A stretch of 64,000 nucleotides of DNA from Zavarzinia compransoris (GCF_003173055.1 NZ_QGLF01000002.1:806322-870321), one strand, 5' to 3'. Positions 40,137 through 52,227 are shown, counted from the first letter of the stretch. Numbers and translations: made by a program. Notes: generated by a model not told the origin, from the sequence alone.

Positions 40137-40745
40137 GTGGCAAGGCGTGACGAGGCGGATCTGCGGGCGGCCATCCTGCAGGCGGCGACGGCGGTCTTTC
40201 TGACCGAAGGTTTCTCGGCCGCCTCGGTCGGTACCATCGCCCGGGCGGGCGGGGTCTCGACCAAGACGATCTATCGTTTCTTCGAGACGAAGACCGAGAT
40301 CCTGGTCGCGGTGATTTCCGGCTTCATGGATATCGTGCTGCCGGGGTTCGATGCCTATGTCGTTGAACGGGCCGAGGACCTGGAGCCGGTGATGAACCGG
40401 CTGCTCACCCATACGGCGGTCTATGGCCTGTCCGATGCCGGCCTTGCCGCCAACCGGCTGGCGGTGACCGAAATGATGCGCGTGCCGGAAATGGTGGCGG
40501 CCTATTACCGCGAGGGCCACGAGAAGCTGATCGCCGCGGTCGGGCGCTGGCTGGGCCGGCAGGCGGCGGCGGGCCATCTCCGCCTCGACAGGCCGGAGCG
40601 GGCCGCGGCCATGCTGCTGTCCATGGCCTATGCCGACCTGACGCGGGAAGCGATGGTGACCGGCGAGCCGCCGGAACCGGAAAAGATCGCCGCCTGGGTG
40701 GCGGAGGCGGTGGCGATCTTCCTGCGCGGCGCGGTGCCGCGCTGA
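40137..40745 (+). CDS. TetR family transcriptional regulator
   Basis: 202 residues from GTG 40137, chosen because a GGAGG site lies 7 bases upstream. The helix-turn-helix is ASVGTIARAGGVSTKTIYRF. The C-terminal region has AAMLLSMAYADLTREAM and resembles TetR regulators with a C33-type domain. It is divergent from the DUF1214 cluster and shares an inverted repeat with it, so it probably controls that cluster. Confidence 0.87.
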   Translation: MARRDEADLRAAILQAATAVFLTEGFSAASVGTIARAGGVSTKTIYRFFETKTEILVAVISGFMDIVLPGFDAYVVERAEDLEPVMNRLLTHTAVYGLSDAGLAANRLAVTEMMRVPEMVAAYYREGHEKLIAAVGRWLGRQAAAGHLRLDRPERAAAMLLSMAYADLTREAMVTGEPPEPEKIAAWVAEAVAIFLRGAVPR

Positions 40746-40761
40746 TCAATCGATGCTGGGA

Positions 40762-41475
40762 TCAGTCGATGCTGGGCGACAGGCTGGGGTCCCAGGGCGC
40801 GTCTTCGAGCTGGAGATAGCGGATCATCACCGTCGCCAGTTCGGCGGCGAGATCGTCGTCCGACATGCCCATGGTGCGCTGGTCGGCCAGGGACCGGCTG
40901 ATCAGGGACGACAGCACCAGTTGCACGGCAAGGTCGATCGGGCCGCCCGGCCGGGCGCGCTCCGCCACTTCCGGGTGCTGGCGGGCGACGTCCAGCAGGC
41001 GGTCCAGCAAATGGTCGCGCATCGACGAGAAATAGGTCCAGGCGCCCATGTCGCGCAGCGAGGCGCGCACCACTTCGCGCAGCAGCACCGCATTGGCACT
41101 GGCCAGGCGGACCATGACCACCAGCATGCGCCGGACGACGAGGGCGAAGGGCTGGCCGGCGAAGCGTTCGGGCAGCAGCATGGTGTCGAGCAGGGTCCAG
41201 GCCCGTTCGGCGAAGCGCTGGGCCAGGGCTTCGAGCAGGGCTTCCTTGTCGGCGAAGCGCTGGTAGAAGGCGCCGGTGGAGCAGCCCGCCCGCTCGGCGA
41301 TGTCGACGACGCGCATGCGGTCGAAGCCGACCTCGATCATCATGTCGTGGCCGACCTCGAGCAGGCGTTCCAGCTTGTTCCGGCTGCGCGCCTGCGCCGC
41401 CGGCTTCAGCACCACGCCCAGGCGGCGGCGGCCCGCGCGCTGGCTGTCGTCGCTGGTGTCGCCGGCCTTGGTCAT
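40762..41475 (-). CDS. TetR family transcriptional regulator
   Basis: 237 residues from ATG 41475; in-frame alternatives include GTG 41538 and an ATG at 41685, so the start is uncertain. The helix-turn-helix reads MRVVDIAERAGCSTGAFYQR. A basic Ala/Arg-rich N-terminal tail precedes it. It is convergent with the other TetR gene, ending 17 bases away, and divergent from the chorismate mutase gene, with a 15-base dyad at 41567. Confidence 0.82.
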   Translation of the reverse strand: MTKAGDTSDDSQRAGRRRLGVVLKPAAQARSRNKLERLLEVGHDMMIEVGFDRMRVVDIAERAGCSTGAFYQRFADKEALLEALAQRFAERAWTLLDTMLLPERFAGQPFALVVRRMLVVMVRLASANAVLLREVVRASLRDMGAWTYFSSMRDHLLDRLLDVARQHPEVAERARPGGPIDLAVQLVLSSLISRSLADQRTMGMSDDDLAAELATVMIRYLQLEDAPWDPSLSPSID

Positions 41476-41566
41476 GCTGCGTTCCGTCACCCTGCGCCTG
41501 GCGACGGCGGTCCGTGCTGCGCCCGTATCGTTGCTCACGCTGGTCTGGCCCTGTTTGTCTTTATCG

Positions 41567-41581
41567 GCAAATGATATTTGC
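41567..41581. promoter_or_regulatory. Perfect inverted repeat between TetR and chorismate mutase genes
   Basis: GCAAAT-GAT-ATTTGC lies in the roughly 200-base divergent gap and is the only clear dyad there. It is a candidate operator for the neighbouring TetR. Confidence 0.45.
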
Positions 41582-41683
41582 GTTCCGCTTTTCCGGCAAG
41601 GCCGGGGCGCTGCGCCATACTTGCGCTTGAGCGCCGTTTCCGCCAGCGTGTCGGCCGGATTTCGGGACAAAAAGGACATAGGC

Positions 41684-41998
41684 ATGGTCGAAGGGGTGGG
41701 GGCCGAGGGATCGGCGGGGGTCTTGCCGGAACTTCAGCGCCTGCGCGACAGTATCGACAATATCGATGCCGCCCTGGTTCACCTGCTTGCCGAACGCTTC
41801 AAATGCACCCAGGCGGTCGGCGCCCTGAAGGCGCGCCACGAATTGCCCCCGGCCGATCCCCAGCGCGAGGCGGAACAGATCCGCCGCCTGCGCTCGCTGG
41901 CCGAATCCGCCCGGCTCGATCCCGAATTCGCCGAGAAATTCCTCAACTTCATCATCGGCGAAGTCATCCGCCACCACCGCGCGATCGCCGGACGCTGA
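41684..41998 (+). CDS. Chorismate mutase, AroQ class
   Basis: 104 residues, all helical. It matches monofunctional AroQ enzymes: [20 protein letters not shown], then [20 protein letters not shown] and [17 protein letters not shown]. It converts chorismate to prephenate for Phe and Tyr synthesis. ATG 41684 has an AAAGGAC site upstream. It stands just before tolB, where tolQRA would be expected. Confidence 0.88.
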   Translation: MVEGVGAEGSAGVLPELQRLRDSIDNIDAALVHLLAERFKCTQAVGALKARHELPPADPQREAEQIRRLRSLAESARLDPEFAEKFLNFIIGEVIRHHRAIAGR

Positions 41999-42155
41999 AA
42001 GCGAAACCGAGTCGATCCGGCAACAGGCGGGAATTAATCGCTCCCAGGGCGGTGCCGTTGCCGGGCCATGGGTGGCGCCTCGGCCCTGGCTTTGCCATTT
42101 TTCGGCCCTAGCTTCCCCCGAGATGATTCGGTGGACTACCGCTACGGACACGAAA

Positions 42156-43472
42156 ATGATCGGGCCATTCGCACGTACTTCCCTGAAGGCTGTGGTCTTG
42201 GGCGCCAGTCTGGCGCTTGCCGCGCTGACCGGCACGGCCACTGCCCAGACTACTATCATCCTCGAAGGCGGCACATTGCAGCCGATGCCGATCGCGGTGC
42301 CGCGCTTCGCCGGCGGCGACCTCGGCGCCCAGATCGCCCAGGTGATCGCCGCCGACCTCGAACGCTCGGGCCTGTTCCGCCCGGTTCCCGCCGGCAGCCA
42401 TCCGCAGACGCCGGAACAGATCCAGGCCCAGCCCGCCTTCCCGTCGTGGCGCGGCGCCGGCGCCGAGGCCCTGGTGGCCGGCCGCGTGGTGCCCCAGGGC
42501 AACAAGGTGTCGTTCGAATTCCGCCTGTGGGACGTGCAGGCCGAACAGCAGCTGACCGGCACCGCCTTCACCGCCGATGCCGCGAACTGGCGGCGCGTCG
42601 CCCATATCATCGCCGACACCATCTACAAGAAGGTGACGGGCGAGGAGGGCTATTTCGATACCCGCATCGTCTATGTCTCGGAATCGGGGCCGAAGAACCG
42701 GCGGGTGAAGCGCCTCGCCATCATGGACCAGGACGGCGCGAATCACCGCTTCCTGACCTCCGGCAAGGACCTGGTGATGACGCCGCGCTTCTCCCCGCGC
42801 GACCAGACCATCACCTATATGTCCTATTTCAACGACAAGCCGCGGGTCTATCTGTTCAATATCGACAGCGGGCAGCAGGAAGTGCTGGGGGATTTCCCGG
42901 GCATGACCTTCGCGCCGCGCTTCTCGCCCGACGGCAATACGGTCGTCATGTCCATGGCGAAGGACGGCAATACCGATATTTTCTCGGTCGACCTGCGCAC
43001 CCGGCGCATTTCGCGCCTGACCTCGGGCCCGGCGATCGATACTTCGCCCAGCTTCTCGCCGGACGGCAGCCGGATCGTCTACAACTCGGACCAGAGCGGC
43101 GGCCAGCAGCTCTACGTCATGAGCGCGTCGGGCGGCGGCGGCAAACGCATATCGTTCGGCGACGGCCGCTATGCAACGCCGGTATGGTCGCCGCGCGGTG
43201 ACTACATTGCCTTCACCAAGATCAAGGGCGGCCGCTTCTCGATCGGCGTGATGAAACCCGATGGTTCGGGCGAGCGCATCCTGACCGAGAGCTTTCTCGA
43301 CGAAGGCCCGACCTGGGCCCCGAACGGGCGCGTGATCGCCTTTTTCCGCCAGTCTCCGGGCGCCGCGGGAACGGTGAAGCTCTATACGGTCGACGTCACC
43401 GGCCGCAACGAGCGCCTGGTGCCGACGCCGCTGGACGGTTCGGACCCGGCGTGGTCGCCCCTCAATCCGTGA
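42156..43472 (+). CDS. tolB: Tol-Pal system beta-propeller protein TolB
   Basis: 438 residues from ATG 42156, which gives a clean signal peptide ending near TGTATAQ; ATG 42123 is an alternative. The N-terminal domain (about 32-160) precedes a six-bladed propeller with repeated FSPDG and WSPRGD motifs ([30 protein letters not shown]). TolB is periplasmic, binds Pal and works with TolQRA in outer-membrane constriction. tolQRA are not encoded upstream within the window, although pal and cpoB follow. Confidence 0.94.
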   Translation: MIGPFARTSLKAVVLGASLALAALTGTATAQTTIILEGGTLQPMPIAVPRFAGGDLGAQIAQVIAADLERSGLFRPVPAGSHPQTPEQIQAQPAFPSWRGAGAEALVAGRVVPQGNKVSFEFRLWDVQAEQQLTGTAFTADAANWRRVAHIIADTIYKKVTGEEGYFDTRIVYVSESGPKNRRVKRLAIMDQDGANHRFLTSGKDLVMTPRFSPRDQTITYMSYFNDKPRVYLFNIDSGQQEVLGDFPGMTFAPRFSPDGNTVVMSMAKDGNTDIFSVDLRTRRISRLTSGPAIDTSPSFSPDGSRIVYNSDQSGGQQLYVMSASGGGGKRISFGDGRYATPVWSPRGDYIAFTKIKGGRFSIGVMKPDGSGERILTESFLDEGPTWAPNGRVIAFFRQSPGAAGTVKLYTVDVTGRNERLVPTPLDGSDPAWSPLNP

Positions 43473-43688
43473 AGTAAAACCGTCGCCTTATTTTCGACAA
43501 AGTTGGGCTGGTGTTGCGCTTATGCACTAGAGTGCGGAAAGACGTGGTGGTAACGCTATCCCCGCGTCCTTCCGCGCCCGGCTGCCAGTGGATTTCGCAA
43601 TTGCGAGATGATAGTTTCCGCAACTAGCGAAACGTCCAAGCCGCTCGGCGCGCACCGACAGCGCTGCACCCTCAGGAGTCCAACTGCT

Positions 43689-44174
43689 ATGCGCTTCACC
43701 CATCCCGGTTTCAAGATCGCCGGTATCGTCGCCTCCCTGTTCATCGTCGCTGCCTGCTCGTCGTCGAACACCGATGGCGCCGCAACCACCGGCGGCACGA
43801 CCACCGGCGGCATCGTCCCGGGCTCGCAGGAAGACCTCGCCGCCACCGCCGGTGACAGCGTGTTCTTTGCGCTCGACCAGTACAACCTGAGCGCCCAGGC
43901 CCAGGCCACCCTGCAGGCCCAGGCCGCCTGGCTGGCCAAGTATCCGTCGGTCACCCTGACGGTCGAAGGCCATGCCGACGAGCGCGGCACCCGCGAGTAC
44001 AACCTCGCCCTCGGCGAGCGTCGTGCCAATTCGGCCCGCGCCTACCTGATCTCGCTGGGCGTCGACGCCAACCGTCTCCAGGTCATCTCCTACGGCAAGG
44101 ACCGTCCGTTCGCCGTCGGTTCGGACGAGACCGCCTGGGCCCAGAACCGCCGCGCCTTCTCGCGCGTCAACTAA
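43689..44174 (+). CDS. pal: Peptidoglycan-associated lipoprotein Pal
   Basis: 161 residues. The lipobox VAAC (Cys about 24) ends the signal peptide, a Gly/Thr-rich linker follows, and the OmpA-like domain shows LTVEGHADERGTREYNLALG with the conserved Asp and Arg that bind peptidoglycan. It anchors the outer membrane and binds TolB. About 216 bases separate it from tolB; that gap holds no promoter I could assign. A strong terminator follows. Confidence 0.95.
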   Translation: MRFTHPGFKIAGIVASLFIVAACSSSNTDGAATTGGTTTGGIVPGSQEDLAATAGDSVFFALDQYNLSAQAQATLQAQAAWLAKYPSVTLTVEGHADERGTREYNLALGERRANSARAYLISLGVDANRLQVISYGKDRPFAVGSDETAWAQNRRAFSRVN

Positions 44175-44210
44175 TTCGGCGGCCGCTTCCGGCGGCTTTC
44201 TGGATTGTGG

Positions 44211-44244
44211 GGAAGCCCGCTCCGGCTCGGCCGGGGCGGGCTTT
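44211..44244 (+). terminator. Rho-independent terminator after pal
   Basis: The stem AAGCCCGC (44211-44218) pairs with GCGGGCTT (44234-44241), with a GC-rich inner stem, and runs into a T tract. Confidence 0.88.
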
Positions 44245-44356
44245 TTCATGGCTATCCGGCGGGGCCGCAGCGACATTCTTTCGCCCAGGTTGCCGCTCAA
44301 TGTAAAATCATGCCGTTGCCGCGCTGTCGGCGTCGTCGAATCGAGGATTTCGCGCA

Positions 44357-45235
44357 ATGCCGTGCCTGTCCCGCTGTGGCCTGTCCCGCCGTGTTTCCCG
44401 CCCGCTGCTGGCCCTTGGCGTCGTCATTGCCGCCGGCTGGGGCCTGCCTGCCGCCGCGCAAGGGGCCGCGAACCTGGGCGCGCTGCGGGACAAGGTGCAG
44501 GAACTCGCCGCCGCCGCCTCGGACATCCGCCTGGCGCAGAGCACCATGGCGCCGGCCGCTGCAGCCCAGATGGACCTCCGCCTTTCCGCCCTCGAGGAAG
44601 AGATCCGCTCCCTCACCGGCCGGATCGAGGAGGCGCAGAATGCCGCCGACCGCAACGACGCCCAGCTCAAGCGCTTCCAGGAAGACGTCGAATTCCGCCT
44701 GAACCGGCTGGAACAGGGGGCGGGCACCGCAACCCCGGGCACGGCCCCGCCCGCGGCGGCCCCGGCAACGCCGCCGGCGGCCACCGCCGCGGCGACCCCG
44801 GCGCCGGCCGCCCCCGCCCGCGGCAACCCGAGCCCGTCCAATTCGCCGCCGGACGCGCTGGCCGCCTATGACGCCGCCCTCGGCATGCTGCGCCGGGGCG
44901 AATACGTCCAGGCCGAGGCGGCGCTGAAAGCCTTCCTCTCGACCTATGGCAGCGACCGCCTTGCCGGCAACGCGCAATATTGGCTGGGCGAGACCTTCTA
45001 TGCCCGCGGCAATTACGAGGCGGCGGCCCAGGCGTTCCTGACCGGCGTGAAAACCTATCCCGACGGCGCCAAGGCGCCGGACACTTTCCTCAAGCTCGGC
45101 ATCAGCCTGGTGCAGATGGGGCAGAAGGACAAAGGCTGCCAGGTCCTGCGCGAACTGCCCGGCCGCTATCCCGATGCCGCCGCCACGATCAAGAGCCGGG
45201 CGGAACGCGGCCTTCGGGATGGCTCCTGCACCTGA
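44357..45235 (+). CDS. cpoB: Tol-Pal coordinator CpoB/YbgF
   Basis: 292 residues. A signal peptide (about 1-35), a coiled-coil helix (about 40-125), a Pro/Ala-rich linker (about 125-165) and TPR-like repeats (LAAYDAALGMLRRGEYVQAE, LAGNAQYWLGETFYARGNYE) appear in order. CpoB links peptidoglycan synthesis with Tol-driven constriction. It ends inside the tilS coding start (17-base overlap), so the two are translationally coupled. Confidence 0.92.
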   Translation: MPCLSRCGLSRRVSRPLLALGVVIAAGWGLPAAAQGAANLGALRDKVQELAAAASDIRLAQSTMAPAAAAQMDLRLSALEEEIRSLTGRIEEAQNAADRNDAQLKRFQEDVEFRLNRLEQGAGTATPGTAPPAAAPATPPAATAAATPAPAAPARGNPSPSNSPPDALAAYDAALGMLRRGEYVQAEAALKAFLSTYGSDRLAGNAQYWLGETFYARGNYEAAAQAFLTGVKTYPDGAKAPDTFLKLGISLVQMGQKDKGCQVLRELPGRYPDAAATIKSRAERGLRDGSCT

Positions 45236-46502
45236 CGATGTCCGGGCCCGGGGCTGCGCGGCGCTGGCCGCGCTGGCGCCCGGGAACGACCTTGCCCTCG
45301 CCGTCTCCGGCGGGGCCGACAGTCTCGCCCTGCTGCTGATCGCCGAGGATTGGGCGCGGGCGGCCCCGGGCCGCCGCCTTCACGTGCTCACCGTCGACCA
45401 CGGCTTTCGCCCCGAGGCGGCGGCGGAAGCGGCGGGCGTCGCCGCCCTGGCCCATGCCCGCGGCCATGCGGCGGCGGTGCTTTCCCCCGTCGCCGCCCTG
45501 CCGCGCCGGGGGCTGGAGGCGGCCGCCCGCGCCGCGCGCTATGACCTGATGGCCGGCTGGTGCCGGGCGCGGGGCATCGCCTGTCTCGCCACCGGCCATA
45601 CCGCCGACGATCAGGCCGAAACCCTGCTGCTGCGCCTGCAACGGGGCAGCGGCCTGGACGGGCTCGCCGCCATGGCGCCGGACAGCCGGCGCCTGGGGCT
45701 GCGGCTGCTGCGCCCGCTGCTCGGCCTCGACCGGGCGGGGGCGCGGGCCCTGGTCCTGGCCGCCGGCCTGCCGGTGATCGACGATCCGATGAACGAGGAC
45801 GAGCGTTTCGCCCGCGTGGCCGTGCGCCGGGCGATCGCGGCACTCGGCCTCGATGCGCCGGGGCTCGCCGCCACCGCCGCCCGCCTGGACCGCGACCGCC
45901 GGGCGATCGCCGCCGCGGTCGCCGAGCTTGCGGGCGCCGCCGTCGCCCTGTCGCCCTGGGGCACGGCGCGGCTGGCCCGGCCGGCCTTGCGCGGGCGGCC
46001 GGCGCCCTTCGTCGAACGCCTGCTGGCCGGCCTCGTCCGCGCCGTCGGCGGCGAGGATCATCCGCCCCGCCGCGACCGGCTGGACCGGCTGGCGGCGCTG
46101 CTGGCGGGCGAGGGGCGGTTTCCGGGCGCCACCCTGGGCGGCTGCCGCTTCCTGGCCGGCGAGGAAGCGGTGGCGGTGCTGCGCGAGGCCCGGCACCTCG
46201 GCCCCGATCTCGTGCTGCGGGCGGGCGAATCCGGCGTCTGGGACCGCCGGTTCGAGGCGACCGCCGGGCCCGAGGCGGTGACCATCGCCGCCCTCGGCAC
46301 CTGCAAGCCCGCGGGGCTGCCTTCGCTTTCGTTGGCCGAGCGGCGGGTGCTGCCGGCGGTTTTTCGCGACGGGGCCCTGATTGCCGTGCCCGCCCTTCAT
46401 TTCGGGACTCCCCTGGCTGCCGAACTTCGCTATTGTGGCGCCAACGTGCTGGTGCCGGACGGCTGGCAGGGAGTTGTTTACCGGCAAAGGCACACTATTT
46501 AG
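45219..46502 (+). CDS. tilS: tRNA(Ile)-lysidine synthetase TilS
   Basis: 427 residues. The PP-loop SGGADS is at 30-35. Further family segments are VDHGFRPEA and ATGHTADDQAETLLLRL. It converts C34 of the CAU-anticodon tRNA-Ile to lysidine, so that it reads AUA. ATG 45219 overlaps the cpoB end; longer in-frame starts lie inside cpoB. The C-terminal half has the expected substrate-binding region. Confidence 0.93.
   Translation: MAPAPDDVRARGCAALAALAPGNDLALAVSGGADSLALLLIAEDWARAAPGRRLHVLTVDHGFRPEAAAEAAGVAALAHARGHAAAVLSPVAALPRRGLEAAARAARYDLMAGWCRARGIACLATGHTADDQAETLLLRLQRGSGLDGLAAMAPDSRRLGLRLLRPLLGLDRAGARALVLAAGLPVIDDPMNEDERFARVAVRRAIAALGLDAPGLAATAARLDRDRRAIAAAVAELAGAAVALSPWGTARLARPALRGRPAPFVERLLAGLVRAVGGEDHPPRRDRLDRLAALLAGEGRFPGATLGGCRFLAGEEAVAVLREARHLGPDLVLRAGESGVWDRRFEATAGPEAVTIAALGTCKPAGLPSLSLAERRVLPAVFRDGALIAVPALHFGTPLAAELRYCGANVLVPDGWQGVVYRQRHTI
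46474..46501 (+). promoter_or_regulatory. Candidate promoter for ftsH
   Basis: TTGTTT (46474-46479) and TATTTA (46496-46501) are spaced by 16 bases and overlap the tilS stop. This is an AT-rich spot in a GC-rich region, so an independent ftsH promoter is plausible. Confidence 0.4.
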
Positions 46503-46571
46503 AACAGGCATAAGGAATCACCGCCTGTTTAGGACGGTTCGCCGGCGTGGGCCGGCTGAAAGGTAATGCAC

Positions 46572-48485
<1,914 letters not shown>

Positions 48486-48504
48486 ACACCCCCGATCGAC
48501 CAGC

Positions 48505-48530
48505 GAAGGCCGGCAGCAATGCCGGCCTTC
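48505..48530 (+). terminator. Strong hairpin between ftsH and folP
   Basis: A perfect 11-base stem (GAAGGCCGGCA with TGCCGGCCTTC) closes on a GCAA tetraloop. There is no long T tract, so it may act as an attenuator or mRNA-stabilising hairpin rather than a full terminator. Confidence 0.65.
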
Positions 48531-48547
48531 GGCATTCTGGGAAGCCC

Positions 48548-49537
48548 ATGACCGAGTGTTTCATCGCCCCCGCCGGCCTGATGCGCGGCGCCGAAGCCCG
48601 GCGCCAGCGTGACGCCGGCCTCGCCCTGCCCCTGGGCGCCGCGCTCGCCCATGGCGGGCACCTCGAAATCGGGCCGGCCGGCGGGCGCCGGCTGCTGCCC
48701 CTGGCGGCGGCACCGGCCTATCCCGACCCGGGCCGGCCGCGGGTCATGGGCATCGTCAATGCGACGCCGGACAGTTTTTCCGACGGCGGCCGCTTCCTCG
48801 GCCGGGCCGGCATCGAGCATGCGGAGCGGCTGGTCGCGGCCGGGGCGGAGATCCTAGATATCGGCGGGGAATCGACCCGGCCGGGCGCCGCCCCGGTTTC
48901 CGCCGCCGAAGAGATCGACCGCGTCTGCCCGGTGATCGAGGGGGCGAAGGCGCTGGGGGTGGCGATTTCGGTCGATACCCGGAACATGGCGGTGATGCGG
49001 GCGGCGCTGGCCGCCGGCGCCGATATCGTCAACGATGTCTCTGCCCTCGGCCATGATCCGGCTGCGGCCGGATTCCTGGCCACGGTCGCTTGTCCGGTGG
49101 TGCTGATGCATGCCCGGGGCACGCCCGCCACCATGCAGCAGGCGCCCCATTACGACGATCTCCTGTTCGAGGTCCTCAGCGAACTGGCGGGCGCGGTCGA
49201 GCGGGCCGTCGCCGCCGGCATCGCGCGGGAACGGCTGATCGTCGATCCCGGCATCGGCTTTGCCAAGGGCCTCGCCCACAACCTGGCCCTGATCGACGAT
49301 CTTCACGCTTTGCACGCGCTGCGCCTGCCGGTCTTGCTGGGCGTTTCGCGCAAGAGTTTCATCGGCCGCGTGGCCGGCGAGGTGGCGGCCGACCGGCGGC
49401 TGCCCGGCTCGCTGGCGGCGGCGCTGGCCGGCCTTGACCGGGGCGCGTCGATCCTTCGGGTCCATGATGTGGCGGAAACCGTGCAGGCGGTGAAATTATG
49501 GTCGGCCTTGGCTATAAGTGACGACTCGCGCGCGTGA
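48548..49537 (+). CDS. folP: Dihydropteroate synthase FolP
   Basis: 329 residues. The pterin-binding motif [15 protein letters not shown] starts at about 67, then [12 protein letters not shown] and the C-terminal [12 protein letters not shown]. An N-terminal extension of about 60 residues precedes the barrel, as is common in alphaproteobacterial DHPS. It condenses p-aminobenzoate with dihydropterin pyrophosphate and is the sulfonamide target. It is placed between ftsH and glmM as in many proteobacteria. Confidence 0.94.
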   Translation: MTECFIAPAGLMRGAEARRQRDAGLALPLGAALAHGGHLEIGPAGGRRLLPLAAAPAYPDPGRPRVMGIVNATPDSFSDGGRFLGRAGIEHAERLVAAGAEILDIGGESTRPGAAPVSAAEEIDRVCPVIEGAKALGVAISVDTRNMAVMRAALAAGADIVNDVSALGHDPAAAGFLATVACPVVLMHARGTPATMQQAPHYDDLLFEVLSELAGAVERAVAAGIARERLIVDPGIGFAKGLAHNLALIDDLHALHALRLPVLLGVSRKSFIGRVAGEVAADRRLPGSLAAALAGLDRGASILRVHDVAETVQAVKLWSALAISDDSRA

Positions 49538-49547
49538 AAGAACCACC

Positions 49548-50897
49548 ATGACCCGCAAGCTCTTCGGCACCGACGGCATCCGCGGTACCGCGAATACCGA
49601 CCCGATGACCGCCGAACTGGCCCTGGCCGTCGGCCAGGCCGCCGGCCGCCTGTTCCAGACCGGCGGCCAGCGCCGTCACCGGGTCGTCATCGGCAAGGAT
49701 ACGCGGCTGTCGGGCTATATGATCGAGGCGGCCTTGCAGGCGGGGTTCGTCGCCGTCGGCATGGACGTGATGCTGGTCGGGCCGATGCCGACGCCGGCGG
49801 TCGCCATGCTCACCCGGTCGCTGCGTGCCGACCTCGGGGTGATGATTTCCGCCTCGCATAATCCCTTCGAAGACAATGGCATCAAGCTGTTCGGTCCCGA
49901 CGGCTATAAATTGTCCGACGAGGTCGAGATCGAGATCGAGCGCCGGATCGGGCGGGGCGAGGCCCCCCGCGCCGAACCCAAGGCGCTCGGCCGGGCCCAG
50001 CGGCTGGAGGATGCGGCCGGCCGCTATATCGAATTCGCCAAGGCGACCTTCCCCCGCGGCATGACCCTGGACGGTCTCAAGATCGTCGTCGATTGCGCCC
50101 ATGGCGCCGCCTACAAGGTGGCGCCCACGGTGCTGTGGGAACTGGGAGCGGAAGTCGTCCCCATCGGCGTCAGCCCGGACGGCTTCAACATCAACCGCGA
50201 ATGCGGTTCCACCCATGTCAAGGCGCTGCGCCAGGCGGTGCTTCAGCATGATGCCCATATCGGCATCGCCCTCGACGGCGACGCCGACCGCCTGATCCTG
50301 ATCGACGAGGCGGGGCAGGTGGTCGACGGCGACCAGCTGATGGCCGTGGTCGCCGAACATTTTCACCGCACGGCGCAATTGCGGGGCGGCGGCATCGTCG
50401 CCACCGTCATGTCCAACCTCGGCCTGGAGCGCCACCTCGGCCGCCTGGGCCTGGGCCTGGCGCGGACGGCGGTGGGCGACCGCTATGTCGTCGAGCATAT
50501 GCGCGAGAAGGGTTTCAACGTCGGCGGCGAGCAATCGGGCCATATCATCCTGTCCGACTTCGCGACCACCGGCGACGGGCTGATCGCGGCGCTTCAGGTC
50601 CTGGCCATGGTGGTCGAGGCCGGGCGCCCGGCGTCGGAAGTGTGCCGCCGCTTCCAGCCGCTGCCCCAGGTGCTGCGCAATGTCCGCTTCACGGCCGGCG
50701 GCCATCATCCGCTGGAGGACGGCGGGGTGAAGGCGGCGATCGCGGCGGTCGAGGACCGGCTGCGCCTGTCCGGCCGGCTGCTGATCCGGAAATCCGGCAC
50801 TGAGCCGGTGATCCGGGTGATGGCCGAGGGCGAGGACCAGTCGCTGGTCGAAGCCTCGGTCGCCGAAGTGGTCGAAGCGCTGGAGCGGGTAGCGTGA
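49548..50897 (+). CDS. glmM: Phosphoglucosamine mutase GlmM
   Basis: 449 residues from ATG 49548 ([13 protein letters not shown]), the standard start. The phospho-serine is Ser103 in [12 protein letters not shown]; the metal loop is LDGDADR, and the phosphate-binding tail is [12 protein letters not shown]. It makes glucosamine-1-phosphate for cell-wall precursors. It starts 10 bases after folP and overlaps thiD by 4 bases. Confidence 0.96.
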   Translation: MTRKLFGTDGIRGTANTDPMTAELALAVGQAAGRLFQTGGQRRHRVVIGKDTRLSGYMIEAALQAGFVAVGMDVMLVGPMPTPAVAMLTRSLRADLGVMISASHNPFEDNGIKLFGPDGYKLSDEVEIEIERRIGRGEAPRAEPKALGRAQRLEDAAGRYIEFAKATFPRGMTLDGLKIVVDCAHGAAYKVAPTVLWELGAEVVPIGVSPDGFNINRECGSTHVKALRQAVLQHDAHIGIALDGDADRLILIDEAGQVVDGDQLMAVVAEHFHRTAQLRGGGIVATVMSNLGLERHLGRLGLGLARTAVGDRYVVEHMREKGFNVGGEQSGHIILSDFATTGDGLIAALQVLAMVVEAGRPASEVCRRFQPLPQVLRNVRFTAGGHHPLEDGGVKAAIAAVEDRLRLSGRLLIRKSGTEPVIRVMAEGEDQSLVEASVAEVVEALERVA

Positions 50898-51694
50898 CGG
50901 GGCGGGTGCTGATCGTCGCCGGCTCCGATTCCGGCGGCGGCGCGGGGATCCAGGCCGATATCAAGACGGTGACGGCGCTCGGCGGCTATGCCATGACCGC
51001 GATCACCGCCCTCACCATCCAGGATACGCTCGGGGTGCATGGCATCGTCGATGTGCCGGTGGCGGCGGTCGGCGCGCAGATGGCGGTCTGCCTCGACGAT
51101 ATCGGCGCCGATGTGGTGAAGACCGGCATGCTGCATTCGGTCGACGTGGTGGAAACGGTGCTGGCGGGCATGGACCGGCCGACGGCGCCGCGCCTGCTGG
51201 TGGTCGATCCGGTCATGGTCGCCAAGGGCGGCGCCAGCCTGACCACGGATGCGACCACGGCGGCGGTGCGCGACCGCCTGCTGCCCCGCGCCGGCGTGAT
51301 CACGCCCAACCTGCCCGAAGCCTCGGTCCTCCTGGGCCGGCCGGTGACCGCGATCGGCGAGATGGACCGGGCCGCCTTCGACCTCCTGGCGCTGGGGCCG
51401 CGGGCGGTGCTGCTGAAGGGCGGCCATCTGGCCGGCGATCTGGTGCGCGACGTCCTGGTTTCCGCCGATGGCCTGATCTATTTCGACGACCCCCGGATCG
51501 AGACGCGCAGCACCCACGGCACCGGCTGCACCCTGGCCTCGGCGATCGCGACCGGCCTCGCCCAGGGGCTGGACCTCGTCCCCGCCGTGCGCCGGGCCCG
51601 GAACTATGTCCGCAAGGCCCTGGCCACCGCCCCCGGCCTCGGCCGGGGCCACGGCCCCCTCAACCACGGCCACACGGTGCAGGCTTTCCGGTGA
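50894..51694 (+). CDS. thiD: Bifunctional HMP kinase/HMP-P kinase ThiD
   Basis: 266 residues from GTG 50894. Ribokinase-fold landmarks are [31 protein letters not shown] and the catalytic [13 protein letters not shown]. It phosphorylates hydroxymethylpyrimidine twice for thiamine synthesis. It overlaps the glmM stop by 4 bases (GTGA). Confidence 0.94.
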   Translation: MTGRVLIVAGSDSGGGAGIQADIKTVTALGGYAMTAITALTIQDTLGVHGIVDVPVAAVGAQMAVCLDDIGADVVKTGMLHSVDVVETVLAGMDRPTAPRLLVVDPVMVAKGGASLTTDATTAAVRDRLLPRAGVITPNLPEASVLLGRPVTAIGEMDRAAFDLLALGPRAVLLKGGHLAGDLVRDVLVSADGLIYFDDPRIETRSTHGTGCTLASAIATGLAQGLDLVPAVRRARNYVRKALATAPGLGRGHGPLNHGHTVQAFR

Positions 51695-51796
51695 CTTGAT
51701 GGTCCGGCGGCAGCCGAGAGCCGCCGGGTTCTGCCTTTCGCGGATATCCCTGTGGTCCCTGGGCCGGAAACGCCCCAGGCGGGTGATTCGGGTTGG

Positions 51797-52051
51797 TTAG
51801 ACCCCTTGCGGGCGGGCGAAGCCGATGGCGGCGGCCGGGGCGCGTGCGATGCGCGGTGCCTGGGGCAGGCGGCCGAGGGCGCACAGCAGGGCGGAGGTCG
51901 CGATCAGGCCCGCGGTCATGGCGATCATGGCCACCGGCCCCTGCCACAGGCCGAGCCCGGTCCCAAGCACGGCCCAGAGCACGCGCGCGGCCAGATTGTC
52001 GAACAGGGCGGCTTCGGCGCGAAGCGCCAGGACAGGCAGAAGGCTGAGCAT
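51797..52051 (-). CDS. Small hydrophobic membrane protein, function unknown
   Basis: 84 residues from ATG 52051, preceded by AAGGGTGA. There are two likely membrane segments (about 15-35 and 38-58; WAVLGTGLGLWQGPVAMIAM). No family was recognised. It lies alone between thiD and the serA terminator on the opposite strand from thiD. The assignment rests on hydrophobic pattern and ribosome site, so it is tentative. Confidence 0.45.
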   Translation of the reverse strand: MLSLLPVLALRAEAALFDNLAARVLWAVLGTGLGLWQGPVAMIAMTAGLIATSALLCALGRLPQAPRIARAPAAAIGFARPQGV

Positions 52052-52151
52052 CGGGGTCACCCTTGACGCGATTACCGGTCCATTAGGCAGGCTGTGAACG
52101 GGTGACGGCAACCTTCATTTTGTCGCATCGCACAATAGATTTTTGCAATAC

Positions 52152-52186
52152 GGCAAAGAGAAGCCCCCGCCGTTGCCGGCGGGGGC
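52152..52186 (-). terminator. Rho-independent terminator after serA
   Basis: The stem GCCCCCGCCG (52163-52172) pairs with CGGCGGGGGC (52177-52186); read on the minus strand it is followed by TTCTCTTTG. It lies 42 bases beyond the serA stop. Confidence 0.85.
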
Positions 52187-52227
52187 CTGGAATGCGGTGT
52201 TTCGCGCCGACCAGAAGTCCAGGGCGA

